NCBI GenBank assembly: GCA_046330435.1
Contig: JAXLST010000011.1
Location: 1-64,000, forward strand
Direction: 5' to 3'
Length of the DNA stretch: 64,000 bases
Origin: Ga0077560 sp046330435
GTDB lineage: Bacteria > Actinomycetota > Thermoleophilia > Miltoncostaeales > Miltoncostaeaceae
Within the stretch, counting starts at the first letter, position 1. Every line of letters starts with the position of its first letter. Positions 41,983 through 54,555 of the stretch are shown piece after piece. A program made the translations under genes and the position numbers. The notes under the pieces are model-generated. The model made no database searches. It saw only the letters and a program-made list of their open reading frames with translations, and had not been told where the DNA came from.

Positions 41983-44025
41983 ATGGCCCGAGCCACCGGA
42001 TCACCGCGCGCCGCCGCGCCGCACGCCACCCCCCCGGCGACCGAGGGGCGGCGGCGCGCGGTGATCGAGGCCGTCCTCCCCGAGATCGGGTGCGGCCGTT
42101 TCGCCGCCAAGCGCTGCGTGGGCGAGTCGCTGCGCGTGGAGTGCGACGCGTTCGCCGACGGCCACGACGCCGTCCGCTGCGTGCTGCTGCACCGCGGGCC
42201 CGGCGAGGACGACTGGACCGAGACGGAGATGGCGCCGCTCGGCAACGACCGGTGGGCCGCGGAGATCCCGTGCGAGCGGATGGGCATGCACCGCTACACG
42301 GTGCGCGCCTGGGTGGACCGCTTCGCCACATGGCGGCACGGACTGGAGGCGAAGGCGGCCGCGGGCCAGGACGTGGCGGTGGAGCTGCTGACGGGGGCGA
42401 TGCTGCTGCGCGACGCCGCGGGACGCGCGGCGGGACGGGACGCCGCCCGGCTGGAGGAGCTCGCCCGCCTGGTGGGCGGCGAGTGCGAGCCGGCGCGCCG
42501 CGTTGCGGCGGCGCTGGACGACGCCGCGGCGGAGCTGGCGCTGCGGTACCCGGACACCTCGCTGGCCACCGGGCACCCCCGGGAGCTGCGGCTGTGGGTG
42601 GACCGCGAGCGGGCCCGGTACTCGTCCTGGTACGAGCTGTTCCCGCGCTCGTGGTCGCCGGAGCCGGGGCGGCACGGCACCCTGGCCGACGTCGAGGACG
42701 CCCTGGACTACGTGGCCGGGATGGGCTTCGACGTGCTGTACCTGCCGCCCATCCACCCCATCGGACGGGTGCGCCGCAAGGGCCGCAACAACGCCGTCAC
42801 CGCCGGGGACGGCGACGTCGGCAGCCCGTGGGCCATCGGGGCGGCCGAGGGCGGCCACGACGCCGTGCACCCCGCGCTGGGCACCCACGACGACGTCCGC
42901 CGGCTCGCCGCGTCCGCCCGCGACCGCGGCATCGACCTGGCGCTCGACCTGGCGCTGCAGTGCGCGCCGGACCACCCGTGGGTGACCGAGCACCCCGAGT
43001 GGTTCCGCATGCGCCCCGACGGGTCGGTGCAGTACGCCGAGAACCCGCCCAAGCGGTACGAGGACATCTACCCGCTGGACTTCGAGACGCCGGACTGGCG
43101 CGCCCTGTGGGCCGCGCTGTTCGAGGTGGTGATGGTGTGGGTGGACCTGGGCGTGCGGGTCTTCCGGGTCGACAACCCCCACACCAAGCCGTTCGCGTTC
43201 TGGGAGTGGCTCATCGCCGAGGTGCAGGCCCGCCACCCCGACGTGCTGTTCCTGGCGGAGGCGTTCACCCGGCCCAAGGTGATGAACCGCCTGGCGAAGC
43301 TGGGGTTCAGCCAGTCCTACACGTACTTCGCGTGGCGGACCGCCCGGTGGGAGCTCACCGAGTACCTCACCGAGCTCACCCGCACCGAGCTGGCCGACCA
43401 CTTCCGGCCCAACATGTGGCCCAACACCCCGGACATCCTCACCGAGCAGCTGCAGGAGGGCGGCCGCCCGGTGTTCATGTCGCGCGCGGTGCTGGCCGCG
43501 ACCCTGGCCGCCAGCTACGGGGTGTACGGCCCCGCGTTCGAGCTCGCGGAGGACCGGCCGCGGGAGCCCGGGAGCGAGGAGTACCTGGACTCCGAGAAGT
43601 ACCAGCTGCGCGCCTGGGACCGGGATTCCGGCTGGAGCCTGCGGCCGCTGCTCACCCGCCTCAACGCCATCCGGGCGGAGCACCGGGCCCTGCAGACCAA
43701 CGCGACGCTGGTGTTCCACCCCACCGACAACGACCACCTCCTCTGCTACTCCAAGACCGACCCGGACGGGGACGGGCCGGCGGTCCTGTGCGTGGTGAAC
43801 CTGGACCCGCACGCCCCGCAGACGGGCTGGACCGGCCTGGACCTGGACGCCCTCGGGCTGGGCGGGGACGAGGCCTTCCAGGCGCACGACCTGCTGGGCG
43901 GGGCGCGGTTCGCCTGGCGCGGCCCCCGGAACTTCGTGCACCTGGACCCGCACGGGCTGCCCGCGCACGTGTTCGCCATCCGCCGGCGCGTCCGCACCGA
44001 GCGTGACTTCGACTACTTCGGGTAG
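41983..44025 (+). CDS. glgE: Alpha-1,4-glucan:maltose-1-phosphate maltosyltransferase
   Basis: 680 residues from ATG 41983; the conserved part begins at VIEAVLPEIGCGRFAAKRCV. GlgE marks: ARYSSWYELFPRSWSPEPGR, DVLYLPPIHPIGRVRRKGRN, HPEWFRMRPDGSVQYAENPP, KRYEDIYPLDFETPDW, RVFRVDNPHTKPFAFWEW (Asp397 nucleophile), VLFLAEAFTRPKVM (Glu426 acid; the 29-residue spacing equals that of Streptomyces GlgE) and NMWPNTPDILTEQL. It adds maltosyl units from maltose-1-phosphate to alpha-glucan. First gene of the glgE-treS-maltokinase-glgB operon. Confidence 0.96.
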   Translation: MARATGSPRAAAPHATPPATEGRRRAVIEAVLPEIGCGRFAAKRCVGESLRVECDAFADGHDAVRCVLLHRGPGEDDWTETEMAPLGNDRWAAEIPCERMGMHRYTVRAWVDRFATWRHGLEAKAAAGQDVAVELLTGAMLLRDAAGRAAGRDAARLEELARLVGGECEPARRVAAALDDAAAELALRYPDTSLATGHPRELRLWVDRERARYSSWYELFPRSWSPEPGRHGTLADVEDALDYVAGMGFDVLYLPPIHPIGRVRRKGRNNAVTAGDGDVGSPWAIGAAEGGHDAVHPALGTHDDVRRLAASARDRGIDLALDLALQCAPDHPWVTEHPEWFRMRPDGSVQYAENPPKRYEDIYPLDFETPDWRALWAALFEVVMVWVDLGVRVFRVDNPHTKPFAFWEWLIAEVQARHPDVLFLAEAFTRPKVMNRLAKLGFSQSYTYFAWRTARWELTEYLTELTRTELADHFRPNMWPNTPDILTEQLQEGGRPVFMSRAVLAATLAASYGVYGPAFELAEDRPREPGSEEYLDSEKYQLRAWDRDSGWSLRPLLTRLNAIRAEHRALQTNATLVFHPTDNDHLLCYSKTDPDGDGPAVLCVVNLDPHAPQTGWTGLDLDALGLGGDEAFQAHDLLGGARFAWRGPRNFVHLDPHGLPAHVFAIRRRVRTERDFDYFG

Positions 44026-44034
44026 AGGCCCCGC

Positions 44035-47374
<3,340 letters not shown>

Positions 47375-47378
<4 letters not shown>

Positions 47379-49285
47379 CCACACGCACCGCCGGGGCGAT
47401 CGATCCCGGGACCGCGTTCATCTCCGACATGGACGTCCACCTCTTCAACGAGGGCAGCCACCTTGGCCTGGGCGGCGTGCTGGGCGCCCACCCGGCCACG
47501 CTGGAGGGCGCCGAGGGCACCCGCTTCGCGGTGTGGGCGCCGGCCGCCGCGGACGTGCGGGTGGTGGGCGACTTCAACGGCTGGGACGGCGCCCGCCACG
47601 CCATGCACCCGCTGGGATCCTCGGGTGTCTGGCAGGCGTTCGTGCCGGGCGTGGGGCACGGGTCGCTCTACAAGTTCCGCATCCGCACGCCGCACGGCGA
47701 GGTGGTCGACAAAGCCGACCCGGTGGCGTTCCGCGCCGAGGAGGCGCCGCGCACCGCGTCGGTGGTGTGGGACATCGCCCACGAGTGGGGCGACGCGGAC
47801 TGGATGGCGCGCCGCGCCGAGACGCAGGCGCTGGACCGGCCCATCGCCGTGTACGAACTGCACCTGGGCTCGTGGCGCCGGTACGACGGCCGCTCCCCCG
47901 GCTACCGGGAGATCGCGGAGCCGCTCGCGGAGCACGTCACCCGGCTGGGGTTCACGCACGTGGAGCTGCTGCCCGTGATGGAGCACCCGTTCTACGGGTC
48001 GTGGGGGTACCAGACCACCGGGTACTTCGCGGCCACCAACCGGTACGGCACGCCGGACGACCTCATGCACATGATCGACGTGCTGCACGGCGCGGGGATC
48101 GGGGTGATCCTGGACTGGGTGCCGTCGCACTTCCCCGACGACCCGCACGCCCTGTCCCGCTTCGACGGGACCCACCTGTTCGAGCACGCCGACCCGCGCG
48201 AGGGCCGGCACATGGACTGGGACTCCCTGGTGTTCAACTACGGGCGCCACGAGGTCCGGAGCTTCCTGCTGAGCTCGGCGATGTGGTGGCTGGGGCGTTT
48301 CCACGCCGACGGCCTGCGCGTGGATGCGGTGGCCTCGATGCTGTACCGGGACTACTCGCGCCGTGAGGGCGAGTGGATCCCGAACCTGTACGGCGGCCGG
48401 GAGAACCTGGAGGCCGTGGACTTCCTGCGGCGCCTCACCACCGAGGTGCGGGAGCGGGTGCCGGGGGCGCTCACGATCGCCGAGGAGTCCACGGCCTGGC
48501 CGGGCGTCACCCGCCCGGCGTCCGAGGGCGGCCTGGGGTTCGACCTGAAGTGGGACATGGGGTGGATGCACGACACCCTGGCGTACATGGGCCGCGACCC
48601 CATCCACCGGCGGCACCACCACCACGAGCTCACGTTCCGCGGCCTGTACGCGTTCAGCGAGCGGTTCATGCTGCCGCTGTCCCACGACGAGGTGGTGCAC
48701 GGCAAGGGCTCGCTGCTGGGCCGCATGCCCGGCGACGACTGGCAGCGCCGCGCCAACCTGCGCCTGCTGATGGGGGCGCAGTTCACCCAGCCGGGCAAGA
48801 AGCTGCTGTTCATGGGCGGGGAGCTCGGTCAGCCCGCCGAGTGGGACCACGAGGGCCAGGTGGCGTGGGACCTGCTGGACGACGAGCGCCACGCGGGCCT
48901 GGTGCGGTTCACGTCCGACCTGGCCACCCGGTACCGGGAGCTGCGGGCCCTGCACGCCGGCGACACCGAGGGCTGGGGCTGGGAGTGGGTGGAGGCCGAC
49001 GACGCCGATGAGAGCGTCCTGGCGTTCCTGCGCCGCGGCCCCGACGGTGAGCTGGCCCTGGTGGTGCAGAACTTCACCCCGGTGCCGCGGCACAACCGGC
49101 GCTTCGGGGTGCCGCACCCCGGCGGGTGGCGTGAGGTGCTCAACAGCGATGCCACCGAGTACGGCGGCAGCGGACAGGGCAACCAGGGGTGGGCCGAGAC
49201 CGCCCCGGTCCCCTTCCACGGGCACCCGCAGTCACTGGTGCTCACCGCCCCACCCCTGGCGGTGGTGGTGATGGTCCCCGACTGA
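47375..49285 (+). CDS. glgB: 1,4-alpha-glucan branching enzyme
   Basis: 636 residues from ATG 47375. CBM48 N-domain (GTRFAVWAPAAADVRVVGDF, NGWDGARHAMHPLGSSGVW) and GH13_9 barrel: YELHLGSWRR, VELLPVMEHPFYGSWGYQTT, VILDWVPSHFPDDPHALSRF, DGLRVDAVASMLYRDYSR (Asp317 nucleophile), LTIAEESTAWPGVTRP (Glu370 acid; the 53-residue spacing equals E. coli GlgB) and LPLSHDEVVHGKGSLLGRMP. It makes alpha-1,6 branches in the chain built by GlgE. The second N-terminal CBM of long GlgB forms is absent. Last gene of the operon. Confidence 0.96.
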
Positions 49286-49364
49286 TCGACGGCCGGCGGG
49301 CGCCGCGTCGGGAGGTTCTCGCGCGGCGTTCAGTCCGGCCGCCCCGCGTGCCGACACCAGAGGC

Positions 49365-50819
49365 ATGCGCCGCGCATGGGGACTCGCCGCCGCCTGCCTG
49401 GTGCTGGCGCTCCCGACGGCGGTGGCGCCGGCGTCGGGCATGGCGTCACCCACCTACCTGGCGGGCCTCACCCTCGTGGTGGCGGGCCTGTGGGCGGGGG
49501 CGCTCATCGACCGGGGCGCCGCGCGCCGCGGATGGGTGCTCATCGCGGTCACCGCGTCCCTGTGGCTGGGCGGCGACATCCTGCAGCGCACCCTGCAGGC
49601 CCGGGGGTTCACGGGCGTGGGCATCCCCGACGTCTTCTGGCTGGCGTCCTACGGGACCCTCGCCGCGGGCGTGTGGCTCATGATCCGCGCGCGGGGGCTC
49701 AGGAGGACCGAGACCCGCGAGATCCGGCTGGACGTGGCCGTCGTGACGGCCGCGTCGGTGCTGCCCGCCTGGCGCCTGATGGTGGCCCCCAGCCTCGCGG
49801 ACGGCGGCGGCGCCCTCGACCGCGCGGTCGCCGTGCTCTACCCCGTGGGCGACCTCGTGCTGTTCGCGCTGGCCGTGATGCTGGTGGTCGCACCCGGCAC
49901 CGCCTCCGCGGCGGGGCGGCTCATCCTCGCCTGCCTGTCGCTCACGCTCGTGACCGACGTGCTGTTCGCCGCGCTGCCGGACCTCGCGCCCGCGTTCGAC
50001 GCCTCGCGCCTGGACGCGGTGCTGCTGTGCGCCAACGGCCTGCTGGCCGCCGCGTCGCTGCACCCCTCCCGCGACGCCCTGTCGGTGCGCGCCCCCGGCC
50101 ACGGGGCCCGCCACATGCACCGCTCGCGCATCCTGCTGTTGGGGGTGGGCGTGACCGCCACCACCGTGGGCGCCGCCCTGGCCCCGCACCTCGGGACCGT
50201 CGACCGGGTGCTGGGCGCCGCCGCCGGCCTGGTCGCGGCCCTCGCCATCACCCTGCGCTTCGCCAGCGTCGTCCGGGAGCGCGAGTCGGCCGAGGAGCGC
50301 CTCATCCACCAGGCGCACCACGACCCCCTCACCGGCCTGGCGAACCGCTCCCTGCTGCTCGAGCGCCTCGGCGGGATGCTGTTCGGCGGCCACGCCGAGC
50401 GCGGCATCGCCGTGCTCTACATCGACCTGGACGGCTTCAAGGAGGTCAACGACCGGTGGGGCCACGCCGCCGGCGACGCCGTCCTGCTGGCGGCGGGCCG
50501 GCGCCTCGCGGAATCGGTGCGCGCCGACGACCTGGTCGCCCGGGTCGGCGGCGACGAGTTCGTGATCCTCTGTCCCGCGACGGGCGCCGAGGACGCCGAG
50601 GGCCTCGCCCGCCGCCTGCACCGCCGGCTCGGCGACCCGGTGGACGCCGGGGGCCGCGCGGTGGCCGTGGCGGCGAGCATCGGCGTGTTCGCCACCACCT
50701 CCGTGCGGGTCGGGGCGGAGACCCTGGACGCCGATGCCCTGCTGCGGGCCGCGGACTCCGCCATGTACCGCGCCAAGCGGGGCGGCGGCGGCGTGCGGAT
50801 CGCGGCCATGGCGGGGTAG
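49365..50819 (+). CDS. Membrane-bound diguanylate cyclase (GGDEF)
   Basis: 484 residues from ATG 49365. The N-terminal ~305 residues hold about eight to nine hydrophobic helices (for example LAGLTLVVAGLWAGALIDRG, IRLDVAVVTAASVLPAW, ILLLGVGVTATTVGAALAPH), a MASE-like sensor region. The C-terminal GGDEF domain starts at HDPLTGLANRSLLLERL; active-site GGDEF is intact, preceded by RADD-x5, the RxxD inhibitory site, so c-di-GMP feedback is expected. The final helix has DSAMYRAKRGGGG. No EAL or PilZ partner is near. It stands alone. Confidence 0.92.
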   Translation: MRRAWGLAAACLVLALPTAVAPASGMASPTYLAGLTLVVAGLWAGALIDRGAARRGWVLIAVTASLWLGGDILQRTLQARGFTGVGIPDVFWLASYGTLAAGVWLMIRARGLRRTETREIRLDVAVVTAASVLPAWRLMVAPSLADGGGALDRAVAVLYPVGDLVLFALAVMLVVAPGTASAAGRLILACLSLTLVTDVLFAALPDLAPAFDASRLDAVLLCANGLLAAASLHPSRDALSVRAPGHGARHMHRSRILLLGVGVTATTVGAALAPHLGTVDRVLGAAAGLVAALAITLRFASVVRERESAEERLIHQAHHDPLTGLANRSLLLERLGGMLFGGHAERGIAVLYIDLDGFKEVNDRWGHAAGDAVLLAAGRRLAESVRADDLVARVGGDEFVILCPATGAEDAEGLARRLHRRLGDPVDAGGRAVAVAASIGVFATTSVRVGAETLDADALLRAADSAMYRAKRGGGGVRIAAMAG

Positions 50820-50826
50820 CGCACCC

Positions 50827-51438
50827 TCACTCCTCCGTGAGGTGCCCGGCGGCCTCGTCGTAGCCCGCGGGGGCCGGCGCCTGCGCCGGGGCGTAGATCA
50901 CGCGGATGACGCCGGTGGGGAACGCCTCGGTGGCGACCACCGACAGGTGGATCGGCGCGTCGCCCTCGTCGAACAGCCGCTCGCCGCGCCGGGCGGCCAC
51001 CGGGTGCACCAGCAGCCGCAGCTCGTCCAGCAGACCCGCGGCCAGCAGCTGCCGCACCACCGACAGCGACCCGGGGATGAGCACGCACCGCACCCCGGGG
51101 TCGGCGCGCAGCGCGGCGACCGCGTCCGTGAGCTCCCCGGCGATCGCCTCGGTGTTCCGCCACGTGTACTCGCGCGGGGTCCGGGTGGCGACCACCTTGC
51201 GCATGTCGCCGAGCTGCGCCGCGAACGGCGCGTCCTCCCCGCCCGCCGCCTCGCGGTCCGGCCACGCCCCGGCGAAGCTGTCGTAGGTCTCGCGGCCCAG
51301 CAGCAGCACGTCCGCCCCGTCGTAGTCCTCGGTGACGGCGCGGCCCATGTTCTCGTCGAAGTACGGGAAGTGCCAGGCGGGGTCGATCTCGGCGACGCCG
51401 TCGGCGGAGGTGAACAGGGTGGAGACGACCTTGGCCAT
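50827..51438 (-). CDS. Dihydrofolate reductase-like (RibD C-terminal family) protein
   Basis: 203 residues from ATG at 51436-51438 with AAGGGA upstream. It follows the RibD_C/DHFR-like pattern of small actinobacterial reductases: VVSTLFTSADGVAEIDPAWH, FPYFDENMGRAVTEDYDGAD, VLLLGRETYDSFAGAWPDRE, RKVVATRTPREYTWRNTEAI and LIPGSLSVVRQLLAAGLLDE with GERLFDEGD. Members bind NADPH; the substrate (folate-like or pyrimidine) is not known. Divergent from the P-II gene. Confidence 0.88.
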   Translation of the reverse strand: MAKVVSTLFTSADGVAEIDPAWHFPYFDENMGRAVTEDYDGADVLLLGRETYDSFAGAWPDREAAGGEDAPFAAQLGDMRKVVATRTPREYTWRNTEAIAGELTDAVAALRADPGVRCVLIPGSLSVVRQLLAAGLLDELRLLVHPVAARRGERLFDEGDAPIHLSVVATEAFPTGVIRVIYAPAQAPAPAGYDEAAGHLTEE

Positions 51439-51664
51439 CGCGTGATCCCTTCGGTTGGGGTGCCGTGCTCATCCGACCGCACCCGCCGCGGAAAGTCATC
51501 GGCCCAGGGAGCCGCGCACGATCGTTTGTCCCTGTGGCCAAAGGATGTACCCGAACGTTGTCCATCGGTCGAATACCGGCGCCCGGGGGGTCGTCCGTAC
51601 GCTCGCCCCGGGCGCCGGTGAGGCGCCCGTTCCATGCACGCGACACCTCACGGGAGGGGACCCT

Positions 51665-52018
51665 GTGAAGCTCGTGATCGGAATCGTGCGCCCAGAGCGG
51701 GCGAACGAGGTCCTTGAGGCCCTCCACAGGGCCGATGTGCGCGGCTACTCCATGAGCCGGGTGCAGGGCCACGGCGGCGAGGTCGACCGCGTCGAGACCT
51801 ACCGCGGCACCACCGTCAAGATGGAGCTCTCCGAGAAGGTGCGGTTCGAGATCGCCGTCTCGGAGCCGTACGTCCAGGCCACCGTCGACGCGCTCTGCGA
51901 GGGCGGCCGCACCGGAGAGGTCGGCGACGGCAAGATCTTCGTGCTCGACCTGGAGCAGGTGGTCCGCATCCGCACCGGTGAGAAGGACGCGGGCGCCGTG
52001 ACGCCGGTGGGCCAGTGA
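51665..52018 (+). CDS. P-II-like nitrogen regulatory protein with altered T-loop
   Basis: 117 residues from GTG 51665 with GGGAGGGG upstream. P-II fold: MKLVIGIVRPERANEVLEAL, RGYSMSRVQGHGGEVDRVET, YRGTTVKMELSEKVRFEIAV, CEGGRTGEVGDGKIFVLDLE and VVRIRTGE. Tyr46 of the T-loop is kept, but position 51, the tyrosine that is uridylylated or adenylylated in GlnB/GlnK, is Val. So it should not be modified there. It shares a GTGA overlap with the ammonium transporter gene and probably blocks that channel in response to ATP/ADP and 2-oxoglutarate. The 226-bp region upstream presumably holds the nitrogen-controlled promoter. Confidence 0.88.
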   Translation: MKLVIGIVRPERANEVLEALHRADVRGYSMSRVQGHGGEVDRVETYRGTTVKMELSEKVRFEIAVSEPYVQATVDALCEGGRTGEVGDGKIFVLDLEQVVRIRTGEKDAGAVTPVGQ

Positions 52019-53295
52019 ACCCCGCGATCGACACGGGCGACACCGCGTGGATGCTCGTCGCCACCGCGCTGGTGCTGATGATGACCCCGGCCCTGGGCCT
52101 GTTCTACGCGGGCCTCGTGCGGTCCAAGAACACCCTCAACACCTTCATGATGTCCATCGCCGCGATGGCGATCGCCACGGTGAGCTGGACCGCCGTCGGG
52201 TACTCGCTCGCGTTCGACGGGGACAACCCCGTGATCGGCGGCTTCGGCCACGCGTTCCTGTCGGGGGTGGGCTTCGAGCCCCGTGACGGCACCACCATCC
52301 CCCATCTGGTCTTCTTCGCCTTCCAGGCGAGCTTCTGCATCATCACCACGGCCCTCATCTCCGGCGCCGTCGTGGAGCGCATGCGCTTCGGCCCGTTCCT
52401 GGCGTTCAGCGCCGCATGGTCGGTGCTGGTCTACCCCCTGCTCGCCCACTGGGCGTTCGGCGGCGGCTGGCTGATGGCGCGCGGCGCCCTGGACTTCGCC
52501 GGCGGCGTGCCCGTGGAGATGGGCTCCGGCTTCTCCGCGCTCGCCGCGGCGCTGGTGGTGGGGGCGCGCAAGGACTACGGGCGCCTGGCGATCCTGCCGC
52601 ACAACGCCATGTTCGTGCTGCTCGGCGCCGGCCTGCTGTGGTTCGGGTGGTTCGGGTTCAACGGCGGCAGCGGGTTCTCCACCGGCAACGCCAGCGTGCT
52701 GGCGTTCGTGAACACGCTGGTGTGCCCGGCCTGCACGCTGGTGGTGTGGTTCATCCTCGACCTCGCCCGCGACCGCAAGATCACCGCCGTGGGCGCCGCC
52801 ACCGCGATCGTCGTGGGATGCGTCGCCATCACCCCGGCCGGCGGCTACCTGAGCCCGGGGTGGGCGATGGCGTTGGGCGCGTTCGCCGCGGTGCCGAGCC
52901 ACATGCTCATCACCTGGCGCACCCGCACCCGCGTGGACGAGACCCTCGACGTGCTGGCCGCACACGGCCTGGGCGGTTTCGTGGGGATCCTGTTCATCGG
53001 GTTCTTCGCCCAGGCGTCGTGGAACGGGGTGTCCGACGGCATCGTGTTCGGCAACGCCGACCAGCTGCTGGACCAGGTCCTGGCCGCGGCCGCCGCGCCG
53101 GTGACGGCGTTCGCCGCCACATGGGTCATCCTGAAGGCCATCGGCCTGGTGACGCCGCTGCGGGCGACGCCCCGCGAGGAGGCGCTGGGCATGGACGTGA
53201 CCTACCACGGCGAGGAGGCGTACGTGAGCGGCGAGGGCGCCCTGCTGATCGTGCAGCCGCCCGACGAGGCGCCCGTGCGGGCCGGCCGGCCGTGA
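52015..53295 (+). CDS. Ammonium transporter (Amt family) with Glu at the first pore position
   Basis: 426 residues from GTG 52015. Eleven membrane helices typical of Amt: WMLVATALVLMMTPALGLFY, AGLVRSKNTLNTFMMSIAAM, LVFFAFQASFCIITTALISG, GALDFAGGVPVEMGSGFSAL (conserved Asp) and LFMGWFGFNGGSG-like WFGWFGFNGGSGFSTGNAS. Of the twin pore histidines of AmtB, the first (His168 in E. coli) is Glu167 here, while the second is kept as His317 (LAAHGLGGFVGILFIGFFAQ). Glu in the first place is known from some fungal Mep proteins. The P-II gene directly before it is its expected regulator. Confidence 0.92.
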   Translation: MNPAIDTGDTAWMLVATALVLMMTPALGLFYAGLVRSKNTLNTFMMSIAAMAIATVSWTAVGYSLAFDGDNPVIGGFGHAFLSGVGFEPRDGTTIPHLVFFAFQASFCIITTALISGAVVERMRFGPFLAFSAAWSVLVYPLLAHWAFGGGWLMARGALDFAGGVPVEMGSGFSALAAALVVGARKDYGRLAILPHNAMFVLLGAGLLWFGWFGFNGGSGFSTGNASVLAFVNTLVCPACTLVVWFILDLARDRKITAVGAATAIVVGCVAITPAGGYLSPGWAMALGAFAAVPSHMLITWRTRTRVDETLDVLAAHGLGGFVGILFIGFFAQASWNGVSDGIVFGNADQLLDQVLAAAAAPVTAFAATWVILKAIGLVTPLRATPREEALGMDVTYHGEEAYVSGEGALLIVQPPDEAPVRAGRP

Positions 53296-53304
53296 TGCGG
53301 TGAC

Positions 53305-53324
53305 GGGACCCGCCGCCGGGTCCC
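53305..53324 (+). terminator. Hairpin after the P-II/Amt operon
   Basis: GGGACCCG (53305-53312) and CGGGTCCC (53317-53324) form an 8-bp perfect stem with a CCGC tetraloop in the 42-bp gap before the MFS gene. Confidence 0.6.
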
Positions 53325-53337
53325 GCGGCGGGGCGGC

Positions 53338-54555
53338 GTGAGCCGCCTCGCCGGCCTCCGGGCGCGCGCCGGCGTGTCCCCGGTCGTGTGGTCCCTGGGG
53401 GTGGTGAGCCTGCTCGCCGACCTGGGCAGCGAGTTCGCCTACCCCCTGGTGCCGGTGTTCCTCACGGTCACCCTCGGGGCGTCCCCGGCGGTGCTGGGCC
53501 TCATCGAGGGCCTGGCGGAGGGCACCGCCGCCGCGCTGCGCCCCGCCTCGGGGGCGATCTCCGACCGCCTGCCGCGCCGCCGTCCCCTGGTGAGCGCCGG
53601 GTACGGGCTGTCCGCCGTCGGCAGGGTGCTGCTGCCCCTCGCCCCCGGCTGGGGCGCGGTGCTCGCCGCGCGGCTCGTGGACCGCGTGGGCAAGGGCGTC
53701 CGCACCGCCCCGCGCGACGCGATGATCGCCGACGCCACACCGCCGGAGTCCCGGGGCCGCGCGTTCGGGCTGCACCGTTCGATGGACACCGTCGGCGCCG
53801 TGGGCGGCCCGCTGGCGGCGCTCGTCGCCCTGTGGGCGCTGGGCGAGGGGAGCCTGCGCACCGTGCTGCTCATCGCCGCCGTACCGGTGGTCGCCTCCGC
53901 CGCGGTGACGTTCCGCATCCGGGAGCCGCGGCGCCGTCCCGCACGGCGCCGGGACGCCGGGGACGGGCCGCGCCCGCCCCTCCCGGGCCGCTACTGGCTG
54001 TTCCTGGGCGGCTGGGCCCTGTTCGCGGTCGGCAACTCCTCCGACGCGTTCCTGATCCTGCGCGCCCGGGAGCTGCTGGGGTCCGCGGCGGCAGCCGTGG
54101 CCGCCTACGCCCTGTTCAACGTGGTGGCCGCCGTGGCGTCGTTCCCCGCGGGCGTGATGTCCGACCGCCTGGGCCGCCGCATCCCGCTGCTGGCCGGCCT
54201 GGGCGTGTTCGCGGCGGTCTACGCGGTGGTGGCGACGGCCCCCGCCTGGCCGGTGCTGCTCGCCGCGTTCGCCGCGTACGGGCTGTACCTGGCGCTCACC
54301 GACGGCGTGAGCCGCGCCCTGGTCTCCACGCTCGCCCCCGCGGGGCGGGCGGGGGAGGCACTGGGGCTGTTCGCCGGCGTCACCGCCGCGGCGGCGGTCG
54401 CCGCCAGCGTGGGCGGGGGGCTGCTGTGGGACCGCCTGGGCCCCGGCTGGACGTTCGGCGCCGGGGCCGTGCTGGCGGCGGCGGGCGCCGCGGTGCTCAC
54501 CGCATGCCCCATGCACCCGCCGCCGCAGGCGGTCACGTCACCTGGATCTGGGTGA
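53338..54555 (+). CDS. Major facilitator superfamily transporter
   Basis: 405 residues from GTG 53338, about 12 helices. The N-half shows SLLADLGSEFAYPLVPVFLT and LRPASGAISDRLPRRRPLV (the MFS loop 2-3 motif), then LVDRVGKGVRTAPRDAMIAD and SRGRAFGLHRSMDTVGAVGG, as in a group of proteins of unknown substrate in high-GC bacteria. The second half repeats the pattern (PAGVMSDRLGRRIPLLAGL). Its 3' end overlaps the convergent cupredoxin gene by 23 bases. The substrate is not visible. Confidence 0.88.
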   Translation: MSRLAGLRARAGVSPVVWSLGVVSLLADLGSEFAYPLVPVFLTVTLGASPAVLGLIEGLAEGTAAALRPASGAISDRLPRRRPLVSAGYGLSAVGRVLLPLAPGWGAVLAARLVDRVGKGVRTAPRDAMIADATPPESRGRAFGLHRSMDTVGAVGGPLAALVALWALGEGSLRTVLLIAAVPVVASAAVTFRIREPRRRPARRRDAGDGPRPPLPGRYWLFLGGWALFAVGNSSDAFLILRARELLGSAAAAVAAYALFNVVAAVASFPAGVMSDRLGRRIPLLAGLGVFAAVYAVVATAPAWPVLLAAFAAYGLYLALTDGVSRALVSTLAPAGRAGEALGLFAGVTAAAAVAASVGGGLLWDRLGPGWTFGAGAVLAAAGAAVLTACPMHPPPQAVTSPGSG

